Shown: piece after piece, positions 8,840 through 17,003 of the stretch
Position numbering within the stretch: position 1 is the first letter of the stretch
Layout of the letters: each line of letters begins with the position of its first letter
Source of the DNA: Fusobacterium perfoetens
GTDB taxonomy: Bacteria > Fusobacteriota > Fusobacteriia > Fusobacteriales > Fusobacteriaceae
Direction of reading: 5' to 3'
DNA: 64,000 bases
NCBI RefSeq assembly: GCF_021531475.1
Contig: NZ_JADYTX010000002.1
Coordinates: 16,719 to 80,718, forward strand
Made by a program: the position numbers and the translations under genes
The notes under the pieces: model-generated
What the model was told of the DNA's origin: nothing
The model's database searches: none
What the model saw: the letters and a program-made list of their open reading frames with translations, nothing else

Positions 8840-9319
8840 ATGAAAAAAATAATAGTTATTTTAACGATTTTATTTTTATTTGTTGGGTGTGGAAGAGTTC
8901 AGAAGAGAGGAAACCAAAAAATCTCGAGACATTTTACATTTTATGAGGCTACATATAGCTCTTATGGGAAAAGACATAGAATCTCCAACTATCCAACAAG
9001 GGCAGACTACAAAAGAATAAGAAGCACAGCTCAGAGAATGGAGAGAATAAGAAAAATAGTGGGAAAACAAATCCATATAAATAGTTGGTATAGAGGTTAT
9101 AAAATAAATAGGAGAGTAGGGGGAAGTAGTACTTCTGCCCATACAAAAGGTTTAGCTGTTGATTTTAAAGTAAATGGAAGTGAAAGAGAGGCTTTTAATA
9201 GAATTATAAAATCAGGTTATAGCTACGACCAGATTATCTATTATTCTAGAAAAGGGTATATTCATATAAGTTTTAAGGAAAATCCTCGCCACGAGAGAAG
9301 ACAGAGATTTTATAGATAA
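8840..9319 (+). CDS. Peptidase M15A-like lipoprotein (murein peptidase)
   Basis: A 159-residue envelope protein. The lipobox LFVGC places the lipidated cysteine at residue 17. The M15 zinc signature SAHTKGLAVD (residues 99-108) and the later YIHISF histidine near 148 are intact, and NSWYRGYKIN is the usual preceding loop, as in YcbK/peptidase M15A. It probably cuts peptidoglycan cross-links (D-Ala-D-Ala type or endopeptidase). An extended -10 (TGATATAAT) lies upstream near 8793. It is a single gene, followed by the repeat-rich non-coding stretch. Confidence 0.82.
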   Translation: MKKIIVILTILFLFVGCGRVQKRGNQKISRHFTFYEATYSSYGKRHRISNYPTRADYKRIRSTAQRMERIRKIVGKQIHINSWYRGYKINRRVGGSSTSAHTKGLAVDFKVNGSEREAFNRIIKSGYSYDQIIYYSRKGYIHISFKENPRHERRQRFYR

Positions 9320-9327
9320 AAAAATTA

Positions 9328-9756
9328 ATGTTGCCAAATTTTAAAAATAGTGTTGCCAGATCTATTTTTTATAAAGTTATATTATTAGATGAATTATGAT
9401 AATGATGTGCCATTTGTTGCCAAAGTTTTTATTGAGTTGGCACAGCTTTAATACCTTTTATTTTATATAGTTATAACTAAAATTTTAGATTTGTGCCAAA
9501 AGTTGTGAAAAATTATACATATTTATATATGTAAATCTAAATAGGTAAATAAAATTATAATTTAGAAAATTTATATGTATATAGTATATTTAGTGGCACA
9601 CTTTTCATATTTTTAAATATAAATAATTAATATATCTAAAGTTAGGAATGTGCCAAAAGAAATATTGAATGGCACATTATTTTTTATATCCTTATGTTTT
9701 ATGAGATTAAGAAAAGTGGCTTTGGCAACACTTTTAGCACAATTAGGCACATAAAA
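9328..9756. repeat. Iterated TGCCA/TGGCA motif cluster in gene-free DNA
   Basis: This 490-nt gap holds no plausible gene. It contains ten perfect TGCCA or TGGCA pentamers (starting at 9332, 9354, 9408, 9418, 9438, 9494, 9594, 9651, 9670 and 9723) plus near-copies at 9717 and 9745, in DNA of very low G+C. Most are extended to TGTGCCA or GTGTTGCCA. They pair as inverted repeats: GTTGCCA (9330) with TGGCAAC (9723), TGTGCCA (9406) with TGGCACA (9438), GTGCCA (9493) with TGGCAC (9594), and AATGTGCCA (9647) with TGGCACATT (9670). Either a protein-binding array or a structured RNA would fit. Confidence 0.7.
9647..9686 (+). terminator. Terminator-like hairpin inside the TGCCA cluster
   Basis: A perfect 9-bp stem (AATGTGCCA / TGGCACATT) with a 14-nt loop is followed by ATTTTTT. 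If real, it implies an unannotated plus-strand transcript in the gap. Confidence 0.5.
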
Positions 9757-9758
9757 AA

Positions 9759-9787
9759 ATATCCTTTATCAAAGAAATAAAGGATAT
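9759..9787 (-). terminator. Terminator of the TSUP exporter gene
   Basis: The 11-bp stem ATATCCTTTAT / ATAAAGGATAT is followed, on the minus strand, by ATTTTTTAT. It begins 24 nt past the stop codon. Confidence 0.8.
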
Positions 9788-9810
9788 AATCTATATTATA
9801 TATTTAGTTT

Positions 9811-10578
9811 TTAGAAAAATTTAGATATTACCATTTTTGCAAGAGTAATTGATGTAACTATTACGAAGAAAGGTTTAACGAATTTACCACCTTTGCTTAT
9901 AGCAAGTTTAGCTCCACAATGTCCTCCGAAGAACATAACAGTTCCAAATATCAAAGCATAAGTATACTCAATATTTCCATAATAGATAAACATAATAAGA
10001 CTTGCAAAGTTTCCTACTAAATTTAAAACCTTGGCATTTCCAGTAGAGATAACAAAGTCCATTCCATATATTTTTATAAAAGCAAATAAAAGGAAAGACC
10101 CAGTTCCTGGACCAAAGAAACCATTATAAAATCCGATAACTGTTGACATAATGCAACCAGCGATTATATTTTTTTTGTTAAGCCCTTTGAAATTATCTTC
10201 TAAACCGATATTTTTATTGACAACTGTATAGATAAGCATTATAAATAATAAAAATATAATAAGTGGTTCTAATATTTTATCATCTATCAAATTAAGTACA
10301 TAAACACCTAGACAAGCTCCCAAAAAGTTTAATGGCACAAGGTATTTAAGCAGTGATGTAGTCATTTTACCAGAGGTAAAAAATTTGATGCAACTTCCAA
10401 CAGAAGATATAGTTGAGGCAAGTTTATGACTTCCCATAACAAGATGGATAGGAATTCCGATAGACATAAAAGCAGGTAGACTAATCAGACCTCCACCACC
10501 AGCAATAGCATCAACAGCAGCAGCAATAAAACTTAAAACACCAACAAAGATAAAATTTTCCAAAGGCATACCAAACAT
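9811..10578 (-). CDS. TSUP-family (TauE/SafE) anion exporter
   Basis: A 255-residue inner-membrane protein of the sulfite exporter TauE/SafE family, with about eight helices in two halves. The signature AAVDAIAGGGGLISLPAFMSIGIP lies at 20-43 and is mirrored by IGFYNGFFGPGTGSFLLFAFI in the second half near 150. It probably moves a small sulfur-containing or organic anion. AGGAGGA precedes ATG, and a separate promoter lies at 10617-10645. A GntR regulator sits directly upstream in the same direction. Confidence 0.85.
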   Translation of the reverse strand: MFGMPLENFIFVGVLSFIAAAVDAIAGGGGLISLPAFMSIGIPIHLVMGSHKLASTISSVGSCIKFFTSGKMTTSLLKYLVPLNFLGACLGVYVLNLIDDKILEPLIIFLLFIMLIYTVVNKNIGLEDNFKGLNKKNIIAGCIMSTVIGFYNGFFGPGTGSFLLFAFIKIYGMDFVISTGNAKVLNLVGNFASLIMFIYYGNIEYTYALIFGTVMFFGGHCGAKLAISKGGKFVKPFFVIVTSITLAKMVISKFF

Positions 10579-10616
10579 AATATTTCCTCCTAGTCAAATA
10601 AAGATACCCCAATATA

Positions 10617-10645
10617 ATAATAGTTTATAAAAGTCATTTTGTCAA
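10617..10645 (-). promoter_or_regulatory. Promoter of the TSUP exporter gene
   Basis: Read on the minus strand: TTGACA, a 17-nt spacer, then TATTAT, about 40 nt before the start codon. Confidence 0.75.
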
Positions 10646-10659
10646 TAAAAATACTAAAG

Positions 10660-10689
10660 AAAAAAGAGAATATATTAAAATATCCTCTT
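10660..10689 (-). terminator. Terminator of the GntR gene
   Basis: On the minus strand AAGAGGATAT pairs with ATATTCTCTT (one mismatch), followed by a T-run. It separates gntR from the exporter transcript. Confidence 0.65.
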
Positions 10690-10703
10690 AAAAAATTTTC
10701 TTA

Positions 10704-11339
10704 TTAAAAAAGTATTCCTAAATAGTATTTGTAAGAATTTTCTATATGATTTCTAAAAGCCTTTACTGCTTTTTCCTTTTCCCCAGCCAAGATATAATTG
10801 ATAGTTTCAATATGCTCCCTATTAGATTCCTCTATTCTCTCTTTGCTTTTTTTATCAAAAGAAAGCTTTCTAATTCTCACTAGATGTTCAAAAGTAGTGT
10901 TTAGCATATTTTTAACAAAAACATTGTCAACAGAATTAAAAATATAAAGATGGAAATCGTTATCAAGTTTATCTCTTTCAGATTGATTCCAACTCTCATA
11001 CTCTTCAAATCTACTTTTGAAAAGTTGTAATTTAACAGATGAAAGGTTAGCAAATGCAAGTTCTAGGACAGCTGGTTCAAAGTGGATCCTCACTTCAAAA
11101 ATAGCATTGACCATATTCTCATCTACCTCAGTTACAAAGATTCCTTTACGTGGCATATTTGTAACCCAAAGCTCATTCTCAAGTCTTGATAGAGCCTCTC
11201 TTACAGGAGTTCTACTTATTTCTAAAAGATCTCCTAACTTTTTTTCTTCTAAGTATTCTCCGGGAGAAAACTCAAGATTTATAATTTTATCTTTTATAAT
11301 ACTGTAAGCTTTTTCTTTTAAATTAACATAATTCCCCAT
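10704..11339 (-). CDS. GntR/FadR-family transcriptional regulator (FCD domain)
   Basis: A 211-residue regulator with an N-terminal winged helix (residues 8-70, LKEKAYSIIKDKIINLEF and LLEISRTPVREALSRLENE) and an all-helical FCD ligand-binding domain from about 78 (VRIHFEPAVLELAF, DNDFHLYIFNS, REHIETINYIL) with metal-coordinating histidines. GAGG precedes ATG. A near-perfect 10-1-10 dyad overlaps its own promoter, suggesting autoregulation. It probably also controls the TSUP exporter downstream. The effector is unknown. Confidence 0.87.
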   Translation of the reverse strand: MGNYVNLKEKAYSIIKDKIINLEFSPGEYLEEKKLGDLLEISRTPVREALSRLENELWVTNMPRKGIFVTEVDENMVNAIFEVRIHFEPAVLELAFANLSSVKLQLFKSRFEEYESWNQSERDKLDNDFHLYIFNSVDNVFVKNMLNTTFEHLVRIRKLSFDKKSKERIEESNREHIETINYILAGEKEKAVKAFRNHIENSYKYYLGILF

Positions 11340-11357
11340 AAAAAACCTCTTTTCATT

Positions 11358-11378
11358 CTACAAATAGTCTATTTATAG
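11358..11378. promoter_or_regulatory. Candidate GntR operator
   Basis: CTACAAATAG-T-CTATTTATAG is an inverted repeat with a single mismatch. It overlaps the -10 box and start region of the gntR promoter. Confidence 0.5.
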
Positions 11379-11405
11379 TATACTCTTTTCAACAAAAAAT
11401 ATCAA
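11377..11405 (-). promoter_or_regulatory. Promoter of the GntR gene
   Basis: Minus strand TTGATA, 17-nt spacer, TATACT. Confidence 0.7.
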
Positions 11406-11412
11406 ATGATTT

Positions 11413-11450
11413 ATAAAAAAAACCTTTTAATCGTTAAGACTAAAAGGTTT
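11413..11450 (-). terminator. Terminator of tRNA-Gln
   Basis: Minus strand AAACCTTTTA / TAAAAGGTTT with a long T-run, 14 nt past the encoded CCA. Confidence 0.85.
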
Positions 11451-11463
11451 AGTAGTTTATTAA

Positions 11464-11538
11464 TGGCTGGGATGGCTGGATTCGAACCAACGCATAACGG
11501 AGTCAAAGTCCGTTGCCTTACCGCTTGGCGACATCCCA
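11464..11538 (-). tRNA. trnQ: tRNA-Gln (anticodon UUG)
   Basis: A complete cloverleaf on the minus strand: acceptor TGGGATG pairs with CATCCCA, discriminator G, and an encoded CCA. The anticodon stem ACGGA/TCCGT holds loop CTTTGAC, so the anticodon is TTG. The T arm contains GGTTCGAATCC. Confidence 0.97.
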
Positions 11539-11624
11539 ACTTATTTGGACTTGTTAATTATACCAAATAAAATAATAGTTGTCAATTAAAAAATATTTTT
11601 TTATTAAAAAGTATTGATATTCAA

Positions 11625-12434
11625 CTATTTGTTTTGAGTTTTTGCTATTAATTTAGCAACTATTTCTTCTAAAGCGTCGTGAGCGGCATTTTTTTCACCA
11701 GAACCGATATAAGGATTTCCAGAGTCACCAGCAGTAACGATAGCAGGGTTCATAGGAACTTTTCCTAAGAAATCTACACCTAAATCATTAGCAGCTTTTT
11801 CTCCTCCACCAGTTTTAAATATGTCGATTCTTTCTCCACAGTGTGGGCATACAAATCCACTCATATTTTCTACTATACCAAGGATTGGTAAGTTGATAAG
11901 TTTTGAGAATTTAATAGATTTTCTTGAGTCAAGAATAGATACATCTTGAGGAGTAGTAACAATAACACTTCCATCAGCTTTTCCAATAGATTGAGCAATT
12001 GTTAAAGGTTCATCTCCTGTTCCAGGTGGTAAGTCAACTACAAGGTAGTCAAGTTCTCCCCATTGAACATCTCCTAAAAATTGGTGTATTGCTCCTATTT
12101 TTGCAGGTCCTCTCCAGATAATAGGGTCATCAGAAGAACCTAAGAAGAAACTTAGAGAAACTACTTTTAATTTTCCATCTAATAATTCTAATGGTTTGAA
12201 AGTAGCTGCTTTATATCCTTCTTTTCCTAACATAAGTGCAACATTTGGTCCGTGAATATCAGCATCTAAAATCCCTACTGTGTAACCTTTTAGAGCTAGA
12301 CCGTAAGCGATATTTGTAGACATAGTAGATTTTCCAACTCCACCTTTTCCACTCATAACAACGATTTTATGTTTAACTTGTTCCATATTTTTTTTAACTC
12401 TTAGGTCAAGTTCACTCATTTCTTTGTTAACCAT
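11625..12434 (-). CDS. mrp: Mrp/NBP35-family Fe-S cluster carrier ATPase
   Basis: A 269-residue cytoplasmic P-loop ATPase that carries and delivers iron-sulfur clusters. The deviant Walker A GKGGVGKST lies at 29-37, DADIHGPN and VVDLPPGTGDEP follow, and the cluster-binding CPHCG motif is near 197. The N-terminal DUF59 domain of longer Mrp proteins is absent, as in many anaerobes. AGGAGGA precedes ATG. It is single and located beside tRNA-Gln. Confidence 0.93.
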   Translation of the reverse strand: MVNKEMSELDLRVKKNMEQVKHKIVVMSGKGGVGKSTMSTNIAYGLALKGYTVGILDADIHGPNVALMLGKEGYKAATFKPLELLDGKLKVVSLSFFLGSSDDPIIWRGPAKIGAIHQFLGDVQWGELDYLVVDLPPGTGDEPLTIAQSIGKADGSVIVTTPQDVSILDSRKSIKFSKLINLPILGIVENMSGFVCPHCGERIDIFKTGGGEKAANDLGVDFLGKVPMNPAIVTAGDSGNPYIGSGEKNAAHDALEEIVAKLIAKTQNK

Positions 12435-12571
12435 ATGATTTTTCCTCCTAAACTTATAAGAATTTGTTTTCTTAAACTTTACAAAATTAACTATAATACA
12501 AAATAATTTTACTACTGATTTTATTAAATGTCAATAGAATATCAAATCAAAGTTATATAAATAAAAATTTG

Positions 12572-12611
12572 TTGATTTTTTCAGAAAAAAAGTATATACT
12601 ATGTATATACT
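12572..12611 (+). promoter_or_regulatory. mazEF promoter with overlapping palindromic operator
   Basis: TTGATT (12572-12577), 17 nt, TATACT (12595-12600). The perfect inverted repeat AGTATATAC-TAT-GTATATACT (12591-12611) covers the -10 box, as expected for autoregulation by MazE or the MazEF complex. Confidence 0.75.
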
Positions 12612-12631
12612 AAAAGAAAGGGGTGGTTTTT

Positions 12632-12883
12632 ATGGCATTAACTACTTCAATTTGTAAATGGGGTAATGGTCAAGGAATTAGAATACCAAAAAATATTTTA
12701 GATGTTTTAGGGTGGAATGAGTCTGAAAAAGTGGAGATTATAGTTGAAGATAATTCTGTAAAAATAAAAAAAGTGTCTGCTAAAGAGAGAAAAAATATAA
12801 AAGAATTATTTAAAAATTACGACGGAGTTTATACAAAAGAAACTATTGATTGGGGAGAGCCAGTAGGTAAAGAGATATGGTAA
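12632..12883 (+). CDS. mazE: MazE-type antitoxin (AbrB/SpoVT swapped-hairpin fold)
   Basis: An 83-residue antitoxin that binds its operator through an N-terminal AbrB/MazE barrel (TSICKWGNGQGIRIPKNIL, residues 4-22) and neutralises the toxin with its acidic, flexible C-terminal half. ATG at 12632 is preceded by AAAGAAAGGGG. A GTG 9 nt further upstream is less likely. Its last 7 nt overlap the toxin start, giving translational coupling. Confidence 0.9.
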   Translation: MALTTSICKWGNGQGIRIPKNILDVLGWNESEKVEIIVEDNSVKIKKVSAKERKNIKELFKNYDGVYTKETIDWGEPVGKEIW

Positions 12884-13206
12884 AACAAGGGGATATTATA
12901 AAAGTCAATCTTAATCCACAAGCAGGACATGAACAGGCAGGCTATAGACCAGCTGTGGTTGTAAGTAATGATACTTTCAACAAAATGGCAAGATTAGTAA
13001 TACTTTGCCCAATAACAAATACTAAAAATAATTTTCCACTTCATATTCCTCTAGATGAAAGAACTAAAACTACTGGGACTGTTTTATGTGAACATATAAG
13101 AGCAATTGACTTAGAGGCAAGACCTCATATTTTTATAGAAAAAATTCCAGATGATATACTAGAGAATATTATTGATGTTGTATTTGCTGAAATAGAAAAA
13201 GAATAA
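12877..13206 (+). CDS. mazF: MazF/PemK-type endoribonuclease toxin
   Basis: A 109-residue toxin that cleaves mRNA at specific short sequences. It is apparently intact: the N-terminal QGDIIKVNLNPQAGHEQAGYRPAVVVSND carries the conserved Arg-Pro segment, followed by CPITNT and the GTVLCEHIRAIDLEARP segment of the family. It overlaps mazE by 7 nt (ATGGTAA) and ends just before a repeat-type hairpin. Cleavage specificity cannot be read from sequence. Confidence 0.92.
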   Translation: MVKQGDIIKVNLNPQAGHEQAGYRPAVVVSNDTFNKMARLVILCPITNTKNNFPLHIPLDERTKTTGTVLCEHIRAIDLEARPHIFIEKIPDDILENIIDVVFAEIEKE

Positions 13207-13216
13207 TAAGATTAAA

Positions 13217-13250
13217 GGGACTGTTGCATTTTTTATAACAGTCCCATTTT
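13217..13250. terminator. Terminator, CTGTTGCA repeat family
   Basis: GGGACTGTT / AACAGTCCC with a T-rich tail lies between convergent mazF and the nhaC-type gene. It contains CTGTTGCA, shared with other intergenic hairpins in the window. Confidence 0.75.
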
Positions 13251-13258
13251 AATAAAAA

Positions 13259-14611
13259 TTATTTATCTATTTTGTTTTCTTCAAAATTCCAAGGATATTT
13301 ATTTATATAATAATCAGCAAAAGGTACAAATATAGAAATTATAGCAAGAACAAATAAAAGTCCTTGATACCATAAATATGGTAATACATCAAAGAATGTA
13401 ACAGCACCATTTGCGAAACCTATAAGAATTAACATTTGAGCTCCATAAGGGATAATTCCTTGAGCAACACAAGAGAATATATCCAAAATAGTTGCAGTTT
13501 TTTTTGGGTCAACCTTGAATTTATTACTTATATTTTTAGCGATTGGTCCATTTATAATTATAGCCACAGTATTATTTGCAACAGCCATATCTATAAGACC
13601 TACTAAAGTTCCAATACCGATAAGAGCAGATTTTTTTCCTTTTATCATAGTTTGGATTTTAGAGATAAGCCAGTTGATACCTCCAGCTCTTTTTACCATT
13701 TCAGCAAGTCCACCAGTAAGAAGTGATAACAAGAAAATCTCTATCATTTTTTCAAATCCTTTGTAGATATTGCTAGAAAATCCAAGTAGTGTAAAATCAG
13801 GAACTACACAAAGTCCAATAGCTCCAGCACTTAATACTCCAACAGTTAAAACTAAAAATACATTTATACCAGCTAGTGAAAGTCCAAGAACTAATATATA
13901 AGGTAGTATTTTTATAAAAGAATAATCATAAACTTCTGGTGGAATAATTGTTGCAGGTTTTCCAAAAACTACTAATAATATAATAGTGATAATAGCAGCA
14001 GGAGCAGCCACCATAAGATTTACTCTAAATTTGTCCCTCATCTCAACCCCTTGAGTACGAGTAGCAGCGATAGTTGTATCAGATATAACAGAAAGATTGT
14101 CACCAAATATAGCTCCACCAATAAGAGCAGCAAGAACAAGTCCAAGTGATACTCCAGATTTTTCAGCAAGTCCAACTCCTATAGGACCAAGTGACACGAT
14201 AGCTCCAACAGATGTTCCTGTGGCTGTAGAGATAAATCCAGCAATGATAAAAATCCCAGCGGCTATATATTGAGGCGGAATAAATGTAAGTCCAAAATTA
14301 ACAGCAGAATCAACACCACCCATAGCAGAGGCAACTTGAGCAAAAGCTCCAGCCAAAAGATAAACTATACACATTATAAGAATATCTTCATTTCCGCAAC
14401 CTTTTAAAAAACTATCAAATTTTTCATTAAAACTTCCTTTAAAAATTAAAAAAGCCACTATGATACCTACAAATATTGCAACTGGTGATGGTAGTTGATA
14501 AAATGCCATCTCAGTTCCTTTAAATTGAAGATAACACCCAGTACCTAAATAAACTAAAATAAAAACTAAAAAAGGCACAAGTCCTCTAAAACTACTTTTC
14601 TCTTGAGACAT
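13259..14611 (-). CDS. NhaC-family Na+/H+ antiporter-like transporter
   Basis: A 450-residue inner-membrane protein with about 12 helices. The segments GFISTATGTSVGAIVSLGPIG (near 130) and GGAIFGDNLSVISDTTIAATRTQG (near 165) are the hallmark of the NhaC family, and a second VDMAVANNTVAIIINGP-like loop (near 340) completes the inverted repeat. It probably exchanges Na+ or an organic substrate (malate/lactate-type members exist) for protons. GGGGAGAG precedes ATG. Monocistronic; substrate uncertain. Confidence 0.83.
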   Translation of the reverse strand: MSQEKSSFRGLVPFLVFILVYLGTGCYLQFKGTEMAFYQLPSPVAIFVGIIVAFLIFKGSFNEKFDSFLKGCGNEDILIMCIVYLLAGAFAQVASAMGGVDSAVNFGLTFIPPQYIAAGIFIIAGFISTATGTSVGAIVSLGPIGVGLAEKSGVSLGLVLAALIGGAIFGDNLSVISDTTIAATRTQGVEMRDKFRVNLMVAAPAAIITIILLVVFGKPATIIPPEVYDYSFIKILPYILVLGLSLAGINVFLVLTVGVLSAGAIGLCVVPDFTLLGFSSNIYKGFEKMIEIFLLSLLTGGLAEMVKRAGGINWLISKIQTMIKGKKSALIGIGTLVGLIDMAVANNTVAIIINGPIAKNISNKFKVDPKKTATILDIFSCVAQGIIPYGAQMLILIGFANGAVTFFDVLPYLWYQGLLFVLAIISIFVPFADYYINKYPWNFEENKIDK

Positions 14612-14793
14612 CTCTCCCCCTTATAAATTTAATAATCATTACATTATAAAATATATAAGTAAAAAAGTCAATTTTCTATTAAAATTAAAGAAATAAAAAA
14701 TTCTCATAAAAAGATAAAAAAAATATATGGCATTTAATAAATATTTATGATATAATCTATAAGTTAAATATATAATGAGATAAGGAGAATAAA

Positions 14794-15870
14794 ATGTTTG
14801 GAAAATTAGACGAAGTTGTAAAAAGACACGAAGAATTAACTGCATTATTAGGTACTATTGAAGTTGCTAGTGATACAAAAAAAATGATTGAATATAACAA
14901 AGCATTAAACGAAATAACTCCAATAGTTGAAAAATATAATGAGTACAAATCATATAAAGAAGATTTAGATTTTATAAAAGAAAATATCAAGTCTGAAAAA
15001 GATCACGAAATGAAAGCTATGATGCAAGAAGAGATGGCAGAAATTGAAGAAAAATTACCTGACCTTGAAAATGAATTAAGAATATTACTTCTTCCAAAAG
15101 ACCCTAACGATAATAGAAACGTTATCATAGAAATAAGAGGAGGAGCTGGAGGAGACGAGGCTGCTCTATTTGCTGGGGACTTATATAGAATGTACACAAG
15201 ATACGCTGAAAGAAAAAGATGGAAAATAGACGTTATCGAATTCCAAGAAATCGGTGTTGGAGGAGTAAAAGAGGTTGTATTCTCAATCAGTGGACAAGGA
15301 GCTTACTCAAAATTAAAATATGAATCTGGAGTTCACAGAGTACAAAGAGTTCCTGAAACAGAGGCTGCAGGAAGAGTTCATACATCAACAGCAACTGTTG
15401 CAGTTTTACCAGAAGTTGATGAAGTAGAACAAATTCAATCAATCAACCCATCTGAATTAAAAATTGATACGTATAGATCTGGAGGAGCAGGGGGACAACA
15501 CGTTAATATGACTGACTCTGCTGTTAGAATTACTCACTTACCTACAGGAATCGTAGTTCAATGTCAAGATGAAAGATCTCAATTAAAAAATAGAGAAAAA
15601 GCTATGAAACACTTACTTTCAAAATTATATGAGATGGAATGTGAAAAACAAAGATCTCAAGTTGAAAGCGAAAGAAAACTTCAAGTAGGAAGTGGAGCTA
15701 GATCTGAAAAAATAAGAACATACAACTTCCCTCAAGGAAGAATTACAGACCACAGAATAAAATATACTGTTTATCAATTAGAGGCATTCTTAGACGGAGA
15801 TTTAGAAGAGATGATAGATGCCTTAACAACATTTGACCAAGCTGAAAAATTAAAAAATATTGCGGGGTAG
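14794..15870 (+). CDS. prfA: Peptide chain release factor 1
   Basis: RF1 recognises UAA/UAG in the ribosomal A site and triggers peptide release. Length (358) is normal. The catalytic GGQ lies in SGGAGGQHVNMTDSAVRITH near residue 232, the class I release-factor signature, and the upstream HRVQRVPETEAAGRVHTSTATVAV segment is typical of RF1. AAGGAGA precedes ATG, and an extended -10 (TGATATAAT) lies at 14748-14756. First gene of the prfA-prmC-queA-rsmD operon. Confidence 0.97.
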   Translation: MFGKLDEVVKRHEELTALLGTIEVASDTKKMIEYNKALNEITPIVEKYNEYKSYKEDLDFIKENIKSEKDHEMKAMMQEEMAEIEEKLPDLENELRILLLPKDPNDNRNVIIEIRGGAGGDEAALFAGDLYRMYTRYAERKRWKIDVIEFQEIGVGGVKEVVFSISGQGAYSKLKYESGVHRVQRVPETEAAGRVHTSTATVAVLPEVDEVEQIQSINPSELKIDTYRSGGAGGQHVNMTDSAVRITHLPTGIVVQCQDERSQLKNREKAMKHLLSKLYEMECEKQRSQVESERKLQVGSGARSEKIRTYNFPQGRITDHRIKYTVYQLEAFLDGDLEEMIDALTTFDQAEKLKNIAG

Positions 15871-15874
15871 GTCA

Positions 15875-17002
15875 ATGAGATTATTAGAAATAATAAACTT
15901 TTCAAAGGAGTATTTGGAAAAATACTCCTTTTCCAAATCTAGGGTAGAAAGTGAAAAGCTAATAGCTTATGTACTTCATATGGATAGGATAAATCTTTAT
16001 TCAAACTTTGAGATGGAACTTACAGAGAGCGAAAAAAAAGAGATAAAAACTTTTCTTAAAGAGATGGCTAGAAAGAGAAAAGGTTTTGAGGAAATCTTAA
16101 AAGAAAAAGAAGATACAAAAGAGATAGAAAAACCTCAAGAGGATTTTAAAAGCGAAAATATAGAAATTCTTACAAAATCAATTCAATATTTAAAAAAATA
16201 TGGGGTAGATAACGCAAAGCTTGATGCAGAATATATTTTTGCCAATGTTCTTGGAATTAAAAGAAATGCTTTGATGTTAAATTTTCATGATAAAATTTCT
16301 GAGGAACAAAAATCACAAATAAGAGAATATATAGTAAGAAGAGGGAAAAAAAGAGAACCACTTCAATATATTCTTAAAGAGTGGGAGTTCTACGGTTTAC
16401 CATTTATAGTCGACGAGAGAGTTCTTATTCCTAGACCAGATACAGAGATTTTGGTAGAAGAGTGTAAATTTTTATTAGAGGGGCTAGGAAATGACGAGCC
16501 TAAGATTTTAGATATCGGTACAGGAAGTGGAGCTATATCTATTTCTCTTGCAAAACTTTTCCCAAAATCAAAAGTTTTTGGTGCTGATATAAGTAAGAAA
16601 GCTTTAGAAGTAGCCACTCAAAATAGAGAACTAAATGGCGCGAGCAACGTAACATTTGTGGTGTCAGATGTATTTGAAAATATATTGGAAAAAGATTTTG
16701 ATCTTATAGTTTCAAACCCACCATATATTCCACTTACTGAGTACGAGGAGCTTATGCCAGAGGTAAAAAATTATGAGCCTATGGGAGCTTTGACAGATAA
16801 AGGTGATGGATATTATTTTTATAGAAAAATATCAGAAGAGGCTTATGATTTTCTAAAAAAAGGTGGATACCTTGCCTTTGAAGTTGGATATAATCAAGGT
16901 GAAGAAGTTAGTAACATAATGAAAAAAATCGGTTATGAAGTAATGGGAATTATAAAAGATTATGGAAATAATCAAAGGGTAGTTATCGGTAGAAAGGAGT
17001 AA
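15875..17002 (+). CDS. prmC: Release factor glutamine methyltransferase with duplicated N-terminal domain
   Basis: Methylates the GGQ glutamine of release factors using SAM. The C-terminal Rossmann methyltransferase has DIGTGSGAISISLAKLFP near 212 and the substrate-binding NPPY near 281. At 375 residues it is about 90 longer than usual: residues 1-70 (EIINFSKEYLEKYSF, RVESEKLIAYVLHMDR, INLYSNFEMELTESE) resemble the PrmC N-terminal bundle, and residues 100-170 repeat it (SIQYLKKYGVDNAKLDAEYIF). ATG at 15875 follows GGGGTAGG; an upstream TTG overlapping prfA is less likely. Confidence 0.93.
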   Translation: MRLLEIINFSKEYLEKYSFSKSRVESEKLIAYVLHMDRINLYSNFEMELTESEKKEIKTFLKEMARKRKGFEEILKEKEDTKEIEKPQEDFKSENIEILTKSIQYLKKYGVDNAKLDAEYIFANVLGIKRNALMLNFHDKISEEQKSQIREYIVRRGKKREPLQYILKEWEFYGLPFIVDERVLIPRPDTEILVEECKFLLEGLGNDEPKILDIGTGSGAISISLAKLFPKSKVFGADISKKALEVATQNRELNGASNVTFVVSDVFENILEKDFDLIVSNPPYIPLTEYEELMPEVKNYEPMGALTDKGDGYYFYRKISEEAYDFLKKGGYLAFEVGYNQGEEVSNIMKKIGYEVMGIIKDYGNNQRVVIGRKE

Positions 17003-17003
17003 A

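Noticed and set aside
9328..9756. CRISPR array
   Set aside because: The repeated unit is only 5-10 nt, occurs in both orientations at irregular spacing, and no cas genes are nearby.
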